Source: Hansfordia pulvinata (Eukaryota; Ascomycota; Sordariomycetes; Xylariales). From it: a DNA stretch of 64,000 bases. This document shows positions 31,482-43,813 of the stretch, piece after piece. How positions within the stretch are numbered: the stretch's first letter is position 1; each line of letters begins with the position of its first letter. The position numbers and the translations under genes were made by a program. A model generated the notes under the pieces. That model was not told the DNA's origin. It did not search any database and saw nothing but the letters and a program-made list of their open reading frames with translations. The stretch spans positions 744,001 through 808,000 of the forward strand of contig BJKQ01000002.1 in the NCBI GenBank assembly GCA_006538405.1, given 5' to 3'.

Positions 31482-32494
31482 ATGAGGTTCCAGAGCACCA
31501 CCGCGCTGACCCTCGGGGCGGCGGCGGCGTCCCTCCCCCTCGCCGCCCTCGGCTACCAGTGCGTGCCCTCGCTGTGCGCCGAGCTGGCCCCCGGGTCCGG
31601 CGGCTGCGAGTCGTGGTGCGTGGAGAAGGGCTTCGACCTCGGCGACGGCGGCAGCCGGCCGGGCGACCAGCCGGCGGACCGGGACGGCAGCGAGGAGCTA
31701 TCTCGGAGGGGGGCGGAGAGGAAGCGCGCCTCCGGCGGCGGCGTCACCACCTGCACGCCCGACTCGTGCGGCACCGCCGCCGACGAGGACGGCGGGCCTT
31801 GCAACGCCTGGTGCCGCGAGTACCAGAGGCCCGGCATCACGTTTAGCAGCGGCGGCGAGAGCATGATGAAGAAGAAGAAGAAGCGCTCCCCTGCTCCCGC
31901 CCCCGCCACCTGCACGCCCGACGATTGCAGCAGCACCGAAAAGTGGAAAGGCGGGGAGTGCGAGACCTGGTGCGTGATGTGGCTGATCCCCGACTTGGCG
32001 AGGAAGGAGAAGAGAGGCGACAGCGAGGTCACCTGCACGCCCGAATCATGCGGCACCGGCGAGGAGGGCAGCGGGACTTGCACCGACTGGTGCCTCGAGT
32101 ACCAGAACATCGACACCGGCATCACTGGCAGCGAGGGCATGAAGAAGAAGATGAAGAAGAAGCGCTCCCCTGCTGCCGCCGCCGCCGCCTGCACCGCCGA
32201 AAGCTGCAGCACCGCCGACGCGGACAGGGGCGGGAAGTGCGAGACCTGGTGCCTGCTGCACCAGAGGCCCGACGTCACGTTCGGCAGCGGCAGCAGCAGT
32301 GAGAGCAAGAAGAGGGCTGATGACGACGACAACGGCGACATTGAGGGCTGCAACGCCGGCCTGTGCCCGTACCTGTCCCCCGGCGCCGGCGAGTGCCAGA
32401 CCTGGTGCCAGGACCGCGGCCTCCCCGTCGGCGTCCCGGAGCCGCCCCGCGCCCCCGCCGGCATCCCCGCCAACAACAAGGCCAAGAAGAGATC

Positions 32495-32525
<31 letters not shown>

Positions 32526-33757
32526 AGCGACGACTCGTTTTGCTACGCCTCCATGTGCATGCACCTCGACAGCCCCGCCTGCCTCTCGTGGTGCGAGGAC
32601 CAGGGCCTCCCCACCGGCCTGCAGGGCAACTTCGTCTCCTCCTCCTCCTCCTCCTCGGGCGGCGCCGGCGACGGCACCAGCATTAAGAAGCGCCACCAGA
32701 AGAGGAACTGCTCCATCAGCAACTGCGGAGGTCTCAGCTCCGGCGGCACCTGCAAGGAATGGTGCAAAGGGCGGACGAAGCGCAGCCTCATCGAGCGCGC
32801 CCTGGACAGCGTCACCGCCCTCGCCGGTCGCGACAGCGACAACGACAGCAGCACTGCCACCACCACCACCTCCTCCTCCTCCTCCTACGCCACCCCCACC
32901 AGCGGTCTTGACAAGAGGAACGCCCTCGAGAGCCGCGACGGCGACAACGACAGCAGCACTGCCGCCGACTCCTCCTCCTACGCCACCCCCACCAGCGGTT
33001 TTGACAAGAGAAGCGCCCTTGAGAAGCGGTGCTCCAGGAAGAACTGCGGAAACATCGGCTCTGGCACCTCCTGTAAAGAGTGGTGCGATAACAATAAAAA
33101 GAGGAACGCGGCGTCGAAGCGCAGCCTCATCGAGCGCGCCCTGGACAGCGTCACCGCCCTCGCGAGCCGCGACGGCGACAACGACAGCAGCACTGCCACC
33201 ACCACCACCACCACCACCACCTCCTCCTCCTCCGACTCCTACGCCACCCCCACCAGCGATGTTGACAAGAGAAGCGCCCTCGAGAAGCGGTGCTCCAGGA
33301 AGAACTGCGGAAACATCGGCTCTGGCACCTCCTGCAAGGAATGGTGCGATAACGATGCGACGGTGAGCGCGGCGTCGCGGCGCAGCCTCCTCGAGCGCGC
33401 CCTGGGCAGCATGCTCGTCGGGCCCCGCGTCGTCCAGCCCGAGGAGGACGGCCAGGCGGCGGCAGCGGCGGCGGGGCAGGAGCAGGAGACGAAGCCGCAC
33501 GTCGTCAACAAGAGGGACGACGGCGGCTGCTCCGAGTTCAAGTGCGGCATGACGATGAACAGCCAGTCCGCCTGCAAACAATACTGTCAGGAACATCACC
33601 TGGACAGGCGCAGCCTGCTGGAACGAGCCTTCACCGAGCACGCCAGGGTGAGTTTTTCTCTCTTTCTCTCTCTTTTTGTCTCTCTCTTCCCCCGTTTTAA
33701 TGGACTGCTTGCTGACTGAAAACTGCGCGATTTTAGGCTTGGTACCCCACAAACTGA
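31482..33757 (+). CDS. secreted precursor with eleven four-cysteine modules and many kexin sites
   Basis: Exons 31482-33647 and 33737-33757 (GTGAGT donor, CTGAC branch, TTTTAG acceptor, phase 0) give 728 residues. The N-terminus is a signal peptide (MRFQSTTALTLGAAAASLPL, cleavage near residue 24). All 44 cysteines fall in eleven modules of pattern C-x4-C-x7-10-C-x3-C, first Cys at 27, 91, 144, 185, 237, 290, 354, 410, 517, 604 and 683. The residue before the last Cys is Trp in ten and Tyr in one. Modules are separated by Lys-Arg or Arg-Arg sites (for example 134-135, 177-178, 227-228, 277-278, 336-337, 407-408, 433-434, 515-516, 602-603, 677-678), so Kex2-type cleavage would release many small disulfide peptides. 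Linkers are Asp-, Ser- or Thr-rich, and a cassette RSL[IL]ERA occurs four times after dibasic sites. I know no family with this module. Roles such as antimicrobial, host-directed or signalling peptide are guesses. Confidence 0.8.
32770..33370 (+). repeat. internal duplication in the Cys-rich precursor
   Basis: The segment from RSLIERALDSVTALA through the DKRSALEKRCSRKNCG module is present as near-identical adjacent copies (about 33010-33100 repeated at about 33267-33356, with flanking cassettes at about 32779 and 33118). Modules nine and ten share an identical core, CSRKNCGNIGSGTSCKEWCD. This indicates recent unequal-crossover type expansion. Confidence 0.75.
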
Positions 33758-36700
33758 TCCTTGGTGGTTATCCCGATGACGTTGACGGTCGCGGCGGGTG
33801 GCCGTTCGTTTTCAAAATATCTGCTTTCTGGAGTTGGGGCCTTCACAAGCGTGGCCGGCGCGCGGGAGGGCGCTGGCGTCTTCTCGTTCACATTCCGTGT
33901 GGAGACTCGGGGTCAGTCGGTCGTGATAAGAAGCCAAACCGGCTCGTTGGCTTCTGGCTATTATGCGTATTTAGCTTCTGGATATTTTTTACCTCTTCCA
34001 ATCGAAACTGCTCTCTGTCACGTCGGTTCGCGGTTCACGGGCATCTTGAGCAGCCCGGGCTCGTGAGGTTGTCTTGTTCTCCCAGTAAAGTTTTCTTCAT
34101 TCCATAATGACCTTCCCTTGTATAAGGGGGCCGTCCCGAATCTTTCTAGACGCGGTGACTGCAGATGACTGTCAGCAAGAACCATAACCGCTACCACATA
34201 TATATCAAGTGGTACGTTCGACGGCTTTCTAATTAATTAACCGCAGACTTCCGGAATCTCTGTGAGCGGGTTGGTCAGTAGGAGATTGAGCTACCCCCAC
34301 CATGGACACGGCGTATCACTTTCCAGGGAAGCATGGTAGGGGCCATGATCGCAACCCAAACTCTGCACCAACCATTCAGCCGGCCAAGACATATTGTTCG
34401 AGACTACTGTCGATAGCCACTAGGACAAAAAAACCGAGCGTATTTGAGATAGGCAGGACGCGAGTCAGGCACTGAATAGCCATGGCAGAATGGCACTGCA
34501 GACTAAAAAGCTTACGAGTTCCTCTACCCTGCCAGTGTGAATAACAGACGACCGCAAATGACCCACGGGCAATTATGAAGGCTGTTCGGACATCGAGCCA
34601 CCAAGGTCAGCGGTCTAGGAGAGCTAATTCAGCCCATCACCAACTACATGCATGTCTCGGAGCAAGAGCTTTTCGGGCCCAGGCGAGTCCTCTTCTCCAA
34701 CATGACGCGAAAATCTGCAGATTCCCGACCTATCAGCGAAGCTTTGGTGTAGCTACACTTACGTTGATGCTATCGCAGCTCGCGGCCAAGGTGAAGTTGA
34801 AGGACTAATGCTGTCGTCGGGGAGGAACGGTTCGAGATTCCTTCATTAACCGAACAGGAATCCCGTTCACTTGTCTGTTCGGATGGACCGAGTCAGCGTT
34901 GGGAAAGGTGCACAGAGGGTGTAAATGGAAATATTGACTCCGTTGGCGGACATTCCGAAAGGCGGAGCCATATGCACAGTTCGGTGAGCTCAGACAGCGT
35001 GCTCACTTCGAGTGCGGCGAGGGCATTGGTCGACGCGCAGAGAGCTGACAAGAGCGCACAACCATCCCCACTCTGTCAATGCCTGGGCGAAAGAGGCAAT
35101 GCGATGGCTTGGGCAACACAGGGTTCGCGGAGATGCCCACACGAGCCATGTAAATGCGCCCGCCCGTGGAAGATCAACCGCCGGATGCTTTGTGGGCGGC
35201 GCATGAACGCGGTGCGGCGAAACGCGCAGGGCCTGACAATAGTCATGCGATGTGCCGGGACTCCGGGTGCGTGAAAGCATGTCGGGTGTCTTCAGGGTCG
35301 CAGACCGCAGACAGCGGTCCGAAGTCGAGGGGCGCGTGGGCCAATCGGCAGTGGTGAGGCGTAGGCCGAGACAGGGTTGAGGGCTCTACGAGCCCTGGGC
35401 GTGTTTGGACATTCATGCCATAGCATCACGGAGCATTCGTAGAGCTTTGGACAGTGCGGCGGGGGCCCTTGATTGGCGACAACCTTGAGAGGGCCGTATC
35501 TGCGGACGCAGCCAGAGCCAAGCTGATCGCGGATGGATTGCAAGACCTCTGAGGCTGGTCTGTCCGTCTGTCTGACTCCCGTCGCCGACGATGGCGCCAC
35601 ACCCCGGTTTTCTACCCTTGTGCCATCGAGATCAGGAACCGAGAGAGGGGCATACTCGGTACTCGGTACTCGACTCGCGCCACAGGGACGCCCAAATTTT
35701 GTGTTTTCGAGGGGCGCGCCGAAATTGACCAGCTGCAGAGGATCCGGTCGTGACTGTGCGACGGGTGCATCTGCCTGCTGCCGATGCGCGCGGGTGCGCA
35801 AAGCCCACTCCGAGGCTATCGTGAGATCGTCTTCCGAGGCCGGAGGAGGGAGTGCTGGGGATGAAATGGCGATAGCCTTACCTATAAGATAGTACGAGTC
35901 TCGTCCAGAGTCGACAAGGCCCGTGCCCGGGCTCCAATTGCGAGGTCCGTGGCCCTTCTTCACTTCAAATGGGTGCCGACGAACCCCGTCGTGCCTGCCA
36001 CCCAGGGATCCGCCTCCAGGGCTACAAGTATGAGTGTCATGTACTGTGTAGTTGGAGTACCACAGGTGCCCTCAAGTTGTCCCCTGTAAACTAGTACCTA
36101 TCTACCGACCTACAAATAAGGTACGCGTAGGCACGGCAGACCAACCCATGTGGTAGTGCCTGCCCTACCCTCGGGCCCCTGCTCACGACGTTTCACCAGA
36201 CCTGCGCCATTCCTGCAACAGGATAGCGCACCCTTACCGACCACTCTCCTTTTCCCTAGATCTCACAGCGTCCCGCCGTCGCGAATGCGGGAAGGCGCCT
36301 CCCAGTACAAGTATTCGAGGCAGGTGATTGCAAGAAGGGGACTTATGTGACCGTACCGGTACTTGTGTTAGTGCCTTACCTGGCCGGGCCACTTTGACCA
36401 TTTTCAACATTCGAGAAGGCTGGGTTTGGGGCCATCGTCAACCTCCAGCCTCTCTATTCGCATTCCACCCAGCCTCGGACACGGTGCTCGACCAGAACAA
36501 GGATCGAGTGACAGTCTCTTTCTATTCTTGAATGTGTATCTACTAGGTATGTCGTGGACTCGTGCCTCGCCCGGATCAAGAGAGGTATGGGGTATTCGTG
36601 GCCCTCATTCATCCACTCAGCTCGCCCCTTGAGTATGTCTCGTCTCCTCTGCAGCGTGCCAGCCGGAAGAGATATTACAGCAATAATGGGCATGGCGATA

Positions 36701-38732
36701 GGCCAGTCGGGTCGACTACGTGGCGGACCGTGCAGGCGCATTGGAGCGGTCAGCCCGCGTGGTCACGACATGCACATCCGGGCCTCGTTTTGTTAAACAG
36801 CTGGGACCGTCTGCCGATTCATGGCCCTCATTCTTCCGATCCTCGGGTAGGCACCTATTGATCGGGCCAGGCATTATACGGCAGATCCATGGCAACGAAA
36901 ATATTTCTGCTCTTCTAAGAATACGCGGCGCTGTATTCGAATGAGAACAGTGTACTCGTATGAGGCATACCATGAATCCATACCTGCCGCCTACAGCTTG
37001 GGCCTCTACAAGACAGCAGGTTGAGGTGTTCCAAGACATAAAGTCTTGTCAGCAGAATGCGGTAATTGAAGGTATACATGAATCGACTGTGAGTCCTATG
37101 TATCGATTGGCGCTGCTGCGGTGCAGAACACGTCCTCACTCAGACCCGACGAGACTTCTGGTGTGTTGTATCTGATATGGCAAAGGGCACCCACCGCGGA
37201 ACACGTACAGATCCATGGATGCTTCTACTCGCCCTTGTACAAAACCTCGCGCACGACCCTTTCGCGCCCCCACCGTAATACTCCTCCAAGATAACTGCTT
37301 GCTGCCTCGCCACGACCCTTGCCTCGCCTTGCCTACTCGTACAACAGGAGTACTCGTACGGAGTGCGCAGTCTCGCACGAAAACTCCCAAGCAGACACCC
37401 GCCCCGCCCAGCCTCCATTCCCACCAGCCGCCAGCCAGACTCGTACAGCCCACACCACCAGCCACCTCCGAGGGTTTCCCACATCAGCCCAACCCACCCA
37501 CAGGCCCGCTGGATGGAGAGACCCAACGCCCTTGGCCCCGACAATCACGAATGACAAGCCCGGCCAGCCCGAGCCGACAGCGGCAGCAGCCATACGAGCC
37601 AGGAACAGACACAACACAAGGCCAGAGGATAGCGAGTCGCAGCGCCCTTCGTCGAGCGCCAGATATTCGGCACAGCACTGCACTGCATCACACTGCACAG
37701 GTCGTGGCACACTGGTCCAGCATCCTTAGGTAGTCTGCCAACCGTACAGATACTTGGCCAGCTCCCGACTCGCAGTAGCGGTACGGGGCCTCACCCTCGC
37801 CGGGACCCAGCACCCATCGCGGTTGAACTAAGATTGCCCACCTTACGCATACCCTGGCGTGTCCGGCTGCGTAGAACGTGGAGAGTGGGAACCGCCAGCA
37901 AGAGTGAGAGGATCGCCATCATCTTGAAGGACACCCCCTGCAGCACACCCCCTCTCCCATTGGCCCAGCCCGCGTGCCAGCCTGTCTTCCCGTTGCTGCC
38001 ACCAAGCCAAGTCAGCCAGATAGGTTAGTCAGTCGCCAGCCAGCCAGCAAGCCAGGTCCAGGGGCAAAAAGGGAGGTCAGCCAGGGAAGCCAGAGCAAAG
38101 TCAAGGCAGGAGACGGGACGCCTTCGCCAGCGACAAGACCAGCACGAACCCAGGACGAAAGTGAGAAAAAAAAAACTTGCGACGACGACGTAGCCAACCA
38201 ACACCTCTCAAGCCAGGAAGAGCCACCACCGGCGACGCCAACAGTGACGGACGCCCGATAGTGCTCCCTGCAGTCGACCCGTCCTCGGTTCCGTCCTGCC
38301 CGCCTCCACCTTCGCCCATCTATCTCTGTCACCATTGCCCGCTCCGTGCCATTCGCTCGACCAAAACCGCGCCACGAACCTCTCTGTCTAGACTCCCACA
38401 GCCTCCAGCCAAAGCGCCGCGCGCACACCTCCTCGAACACCTCGCCACGCCTCGTCCAGTTCTCCGGATCGCCACCTGCCGCCCTTGCGAACCTCTGTGC
38501 CGGTCCACGACACGACCACCGTCGCTCCACCGGCCCCAGAATATGACCAGCTTGGCCCTCGACTCGCCCACGATCTCCGGATAAGACAGCCCGCCCTGAG
38601 AGCCCGCGCTTCATGCGCCTCTCCCTGTGCTGTTAACACCTCACGCGCCTTGTTCTGCCTCTGCCGGTACAGCAGACTGGCCTTCCAATACCCTCTCATC
38701 GCTGTCCGCTGCCGACAGCTTGGACCGCCATC
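33758..38732. other. gene-poor region of about 5 kb
   Basis: No conserved coding sequence is visible on either strand. The proximal part is AT-richer (34190-34260 and 34400-34860). The distal part (37200-38730) is C-rich on the plus strand and is presumably promoter and long 5' leader of the SH3-protein gene. Spacer motifs occur at about 35892, 36953, 37334 and 37351. A minus-strand frame at 35292-35963 is long but has no recognised domain and is not called. Confidence 0.5.
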
Positions 38733-41700
38733 ATGACCCGACCCCATATCGTTCGCGCCGGTAAGTCTGCCACGCCTGCCGCGACTGCTGATCCTCTTCA
38801 AAGGATCTACGCCTGCCCATTCCAATTTACATGCCGCCGTGTCCACATTATCCCTCCCCTAACGCCGTTACCGTTGTCACTTCCATTCTTGTTGCTTCTG
38901 CCTGAGCCATTGCATTATCATACTGCGCTTGCATTGCATTGCATTATCGCCGACTGCCCGCCACCCCCCCTTGCCTTCCAAGCTTCATAATTGTCATCCG
39001 CCGCTCGCTTCCAGCCTCCCATTAACCCGAATCTCGCCTGCCCCCCTCCAGATACGATCGACCTGCAAGATCACGACGCGCCCTCTGCCAAGGAACACCG
39101 ACATCCCACCCAGCAACCGCTCGTGCAATCCGGGCCCCTTGCACCGCACCAGGCCGAGACGCTGCGCGAAGTCGCCGAGGAGAGGGCCGAGGAGGAGACC
39201 CGAAGTCCCAGAGCCTCCTGGCCCAGCGGCGACCCGGACGGTCTGTCTTTCTACGCCGACGACCTCGTTGCCAGCGTCGCCGACGACCTCGGTGCGGGCA
39301 TGATGCAACACGAAGATGCCCTAGCCATTGCCCAAAACGGCGGCATGCACGCCCACCACGACCACATGGAGGACGACGATGACGACCTGGACGACGACGA
39401 CGACATGATGGACAAGGTCTCGAGTTCCCCTTCAATTGAAGATGGTTGGTGCACCCTTCCGCCCTCGTGGCCCCAGCGAGTCGATTCTTTGCGCGCGCCT
39501 TTCTTTGATCCCCCACACAGTCCCTCCGGGTCGGCCCTGGCTACAGAAGAGAGATCCTCATCCCCGTATCTCGACCTTCCCAACCATCCACCCTTACAAC
39601 AAGAACAAGTGAACCAAGGACAGAGGAGCAAGGCTCCCGTCATTCTCAGCGATTGTCATCTTCTTCCTGGTGAGTATGCTGGCGCCAGTCACTGCGACCA
39701 CACCGACGACGACGTTTTCGACGAACAACGCCACAGCGACCGCTGTAAAGGCCAGGACGACGACAGATGCACCGTGGCAGCAACCACGCCGCTGCCCCCG
39801 AGTCCGACCCCTTCAGAGACAGATGAGTCTGTCCACAGCAGAGAAACGGTAGAAACGGACCGCGGAGCTGCAGTCAGCGTTCTACCACTATTTCACCGAC
39901 CTGATTCTGGAATCGGACTCCGAATCGAGGATTTTTCGCTCCAGAGGCATCCGAGCCTCGAATTCGACTCATCTGACAGTGACAGCCATGAGACCGCCTC
40001 GCCTCACAACCGACTCTTCCCATACGAGGCCTCTGAAGAAGAAGAAGATGACCTTTCCTCTATTGACGACTTGCGATTTATTGATTCCGGCTGGGGTGGC
40101 GAATGCTTACAAGAAACAGAGGATATCGACTTCGAATTCGTTTATGCCCTGCACACGTTCGTCGCTACTGTCGAGGGCCAGGCCAACGCGACGAAGGGCG
40201 ACACCATGGTCCTCCTTGACGACAGCAACAGTTACTGGTGGCTAGTCAGAGTCGTCAAGGATACGAGTATCGGTGAGTGTTCGATTTGCTCAGCAGGCAC
40301 GCATGCATAGCTTGCTAACAGTACTAGGATACCTACCCGCGGAGCATATCGAAACACCGACAGAAAGATTGGCGCGTTTGAACAAGCACAGGAACATAGA
40401 TGTGAGTAACCACTTGTCACGGCCTCTGCCCATACCACCGGGCCGCAACCGCTAATCATCAATAGTTATCCGCAACCATGCTCGGTGACCAATCGGACAA
40501 ATTGTCGGCCAGAAACCCCTTGAAAGCAGCCATGAAGAGAAAGAAGAAGACGGTTGCTTTCGCAGCGCCGACATATGTGGACTACTCGGACAACGACTTC
40601 TCGTCCTCTGACGAGGAAGACACGGAGGTCGATCCTGCCGAGCAGCAGGAAGCGATGCAGCAGCAGGCACAACAAGCAGATTCTGAGGGACTTGCGGATG
40701 ACGACGAGTCTGCCAAGGTGGAGCCGCTGAAGCCCAAGGCCCAAAAACAGTCGGATGCCGAGGTCGCGAACGGAGAGGAAGAGCAGCAGGAATCAGCGTC
40801 TCAGGCCGATGGCAGAGACAGCGAAGACACGTTCGACGAGTCTCGACAAGAAAGGATCACCAAGAACGGTACCGTCCGAAACACCGACTCGTTCTTCAAG
40901 GACGACTCGATCGAAACCAAGAAGATGACGTTGACGCCAAATCTGTTGCGCGACGACAAGAACGAGCCCCGAGGTTCGAGCGAATCTCTGACCAAAGAGC
41001 TGCGCCAGCGACCGAGTCTTGAGAAGGAACTTGTCGCCGATAAGCCGACCAAAGAGGACAAGAAAAAGAAGGACAAGAAGGAGAAAGAAAAAGAGAAGAA
41101 GTCTGGCGGCATTCGAAGTTTCTTTTCGCGGAAGGATAAGAAGAAGTCCGCGGATGACGACGACGACTCGATCGGCAAGAGGTCGATGGACACCACGGGC
41201 GACGCGCCAGACGAGACGCAGTCGGCTCAACTGGCTGCTGAAGCCGATGCTGCGTCCGACAAGGCCCTGTCGCCGCAGAAGAACTCCAGCAAGCTTCAGA
41301 AGCAGCAGCCTCGCAGCGAGCCATCCCCCACTCGCAAGGCGCCCAACAACGTAGCTAACGTCCCGCCGGCGTCGCTGAGAATGGTCGAGTCGGAGCCGGC
41401 AGAGCCTCTAGAACCCTTAGAGCCGATAGAGACGGAGACGTCGTCATCGTCACCCAAGGACGAGAACCTCAAGTCCACCATCACCAAGATCCTCACGCCC
41501 AACAGCGATAAGGAGCCCAAGCCTCCCAAGGTCACCAAAGCCAAATCCCGGGTTGAACTTGATGATTTCGATTCGTCGCAAGGAGAGGAGGAAGAGGACA
41601 AGGGGCACTCAGAACCCGCCATGGCTGCTGCCGAGCGGCAGCAGCAAGTATCTGAAGAGAAGTTACTTCGACCCACGCTGCCGGGCTCCTTCCCCGACAG

Positions 41701-42241
41701 CTATCTTGAGACGCCCATGTCCCAAGGAAGCGAAACGTCAACAACGAACACTCCGCGCGCTGGCGACCATAGCCTGGTGTCTCCCTTGTCTCCTCTTGGA
41801 GCTTCTCACCCCCCTGCTCTCATGATTGACTCATCGAGTCAGGAGGACCGGTCCTCTCCCATATCCTCGCCGTCCCCAGAGCTGGGTGACGTGGATGACC
41901 GGACCCATCACAAACAGGATTCTATGACGACGTCAACCTCAGCTACCACCACATCGACGTGGAACGACAGCAACCTCCGAGCTTTCTTCGACTCCGGGAC
42001 GGATATCAGAGACATGCTGTCTGTTGTGTATGACAAGTCGGACGTCCCGCCTGCGGGTCCCGATCACCCAGTGCCGCGGCTTTTCATGGGGCCGAACGCG
42101 AAACTCGCCGAGATAACAACTGTAAGTACCCTTCGGAGGAGCCTGGGTTTGCCTGCAGTGAAGCTGACTTTGCCCTAGCAATTGGACAATATGCTCGGCG
42201 ATTGGCTTGCCCGCAAGCAGCGGCTGCGCGGGTCCGTCTAG
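38733..42241 (+). CDS. Tea4/Bud14-type SH3 cell-polarity protein
   Basis: Five exons: 38733-38760, 39052-40272, 40328-40401, 40466-42121 and 42179-42241. They join in frame to 1,013 residues, with GTAAGT/GTGAGT donors and TAG or CAG acceptors. Exon 1 encodes only MTRPHIVRA and part of the next codon. An acidic run (near 110-125) precedes a single SH3 domain from residue 371 (EFVYALHTFVATVEGQ... SYWWLVRVVKDTSIGYLPAE), followed by HIETPTERLARLNKHRNID, the hallmark of Bud14/Tea4/TeaC proteins. At 467-473 KKKTVAF fits the RVxF docking motif for protein phosphatase 1. Downstream are a Lys-rich patch (about 638-670), a Ser/Pro-rich region and the short end NMLGDWLARKQRLRGSV. The yeast and fission-yeast relatives bring PP1 to cell tips and regulate formins, microtubule-cortex contact and hyphal polarity. 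Confidence 0.88.
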
Positions 42242-43813
42242 AACGGGCCATGCTAGGCTCCGTGAGAAGGCGTAACGAACGTAATGACGGCGAATTTGAA
42301 TTTACATTGGCCATGCCAATCCGGCGATTGGGCCTTGCGTCATAATGGGCGCATCGACTCGGCCCCTTTACGACAACCGAGCCCCGGTCCTCGGCGTGAA
42401 CGACTGCGAGTTCATCTGCATACCCCACCACCTGCACATCTACTTTGTTGATCAGAGACGAACGCGACTCTCTCCCCTTCGGGAGGAACGATCCCCTTTG
42501 TTCATTACCAGGTTTACCTCGCGGCATTACTACCCCAGTCAGCAGAGGAAAATGGCATTGCGATGATGTACGAAGATACCTCTTTTTCTCTCTTCCCATT
42601 TCCTTCCATCCTGACAACCCCCTCTTACTGGGCTTGGGTGGGAGTCGCTCGGCGTGTGGACAACTAGGTGCTGGCAGTTCATTTTTCTGGTTCTTTTCTC
42701 ATGGGATTGCTGTATTTATTGCGCCTTGGTTTGTTTTTCTTGCTTGAGCAAACTCGAAATGGCGCGCGGGGTCTTGGGCCATTCCCGTTAGGAACTCATG
42801 CAAGCGATACGGGAGGTCATGAATGTGGTGGTTGCCCCTAAGGCCAGTCGCAAATCAGCAGCCTGGTCCCGGCAAAGACGTGGTGATCCGGTAGTATTGT
42901 CTAATCCTAGAGACAGGCTGACGGACGGATGGGCGGCATGCCGCCCGAGTCTGCAAATCTGTGTATATAGCAAACGCTCCGCCACCCTATGCCGATCTAT
43001 TCAACCCACCTGCTTTCTATTGTTACTTTACAGAGCTTGGTTTCGGACTTCCGCAAGCGGCAAGCGGATTAGCTGGCTTTGTGAACAATCTTTGCTCAGC
43101 TCCAGCATAGAACATGACGAACCTCCGTGCCACAGCGGTAGAGTAGCGATAGGCGTACTCGAGCTGCCCTGCGGGGTCTTCAAGGCAATGAATGCACTGT
43201 ATTGCTGGTCGACTGAGTTGGTGCGTAGCGTAAATGCGTTCACGTTGCGTACCGTTGCGAGACAATCATCATATCACTAGAGTCACATTGGCGTTCTGTC
43301 TGGCTCAAGACTGTCCGCTCCGGAAACGTTCTCTAGGCGAACAGGACGGGAGAACTAGAAACAAGAAATGGACTGAACCAGGTGCATCGCACGCCCTCTT
43401 CTGCAAATCCTTGAGGGGTCCACCGTCAAACGCTGGCGCGGATACGCAATCAGTAAGCCGCGCTATTATTAATGGGGATGTTGAATGTTGCCGTCTTACC
43501 TTTGCAGGAGTGTGTTTTTGCGCAACCAAGAGGCCTTTTATGCTGCCTTGTGCGGTGGGCTCGGTCCTTGACCCATAGACTTGGTCGATTGTGAAATGCG
43601 AAAGTCTGGGTGAGATGGGGGTTCCAAGGTCAGACTGGTGACCGGATACAGAAGGGAGAGATCCCTGAAGCATATAAGATATCTGTTTGGGTAACTGACC
43701 GACAAAGTGTCTGGCGATTGAAGTGTGCAAGTCTTCAAGACGTTTGTCCCAGGCGAGTAGCCTTGGAGAATATTAGAAACGAGATAACATGCGGACAAAG
43801 ACACCCACCTGGA
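42242..43813. other. intergenic region downstream of the SH3 gene
   Basis: This lies between the 3' ends of two convergent genes. No domain-bearing frame is present. T-rich sequence near 42660-42750 may hold 3'-end signals of the SH3 gene. Confidence 0.55.

Noticed and set aside
35292..35963. 223-codon open frame on the minus strand in the gene-poor region
   Set aside because: No domain, signal peptide or splice support, and composition like the surrounding spacer; it probably arises by chance in GC-rich DNA.
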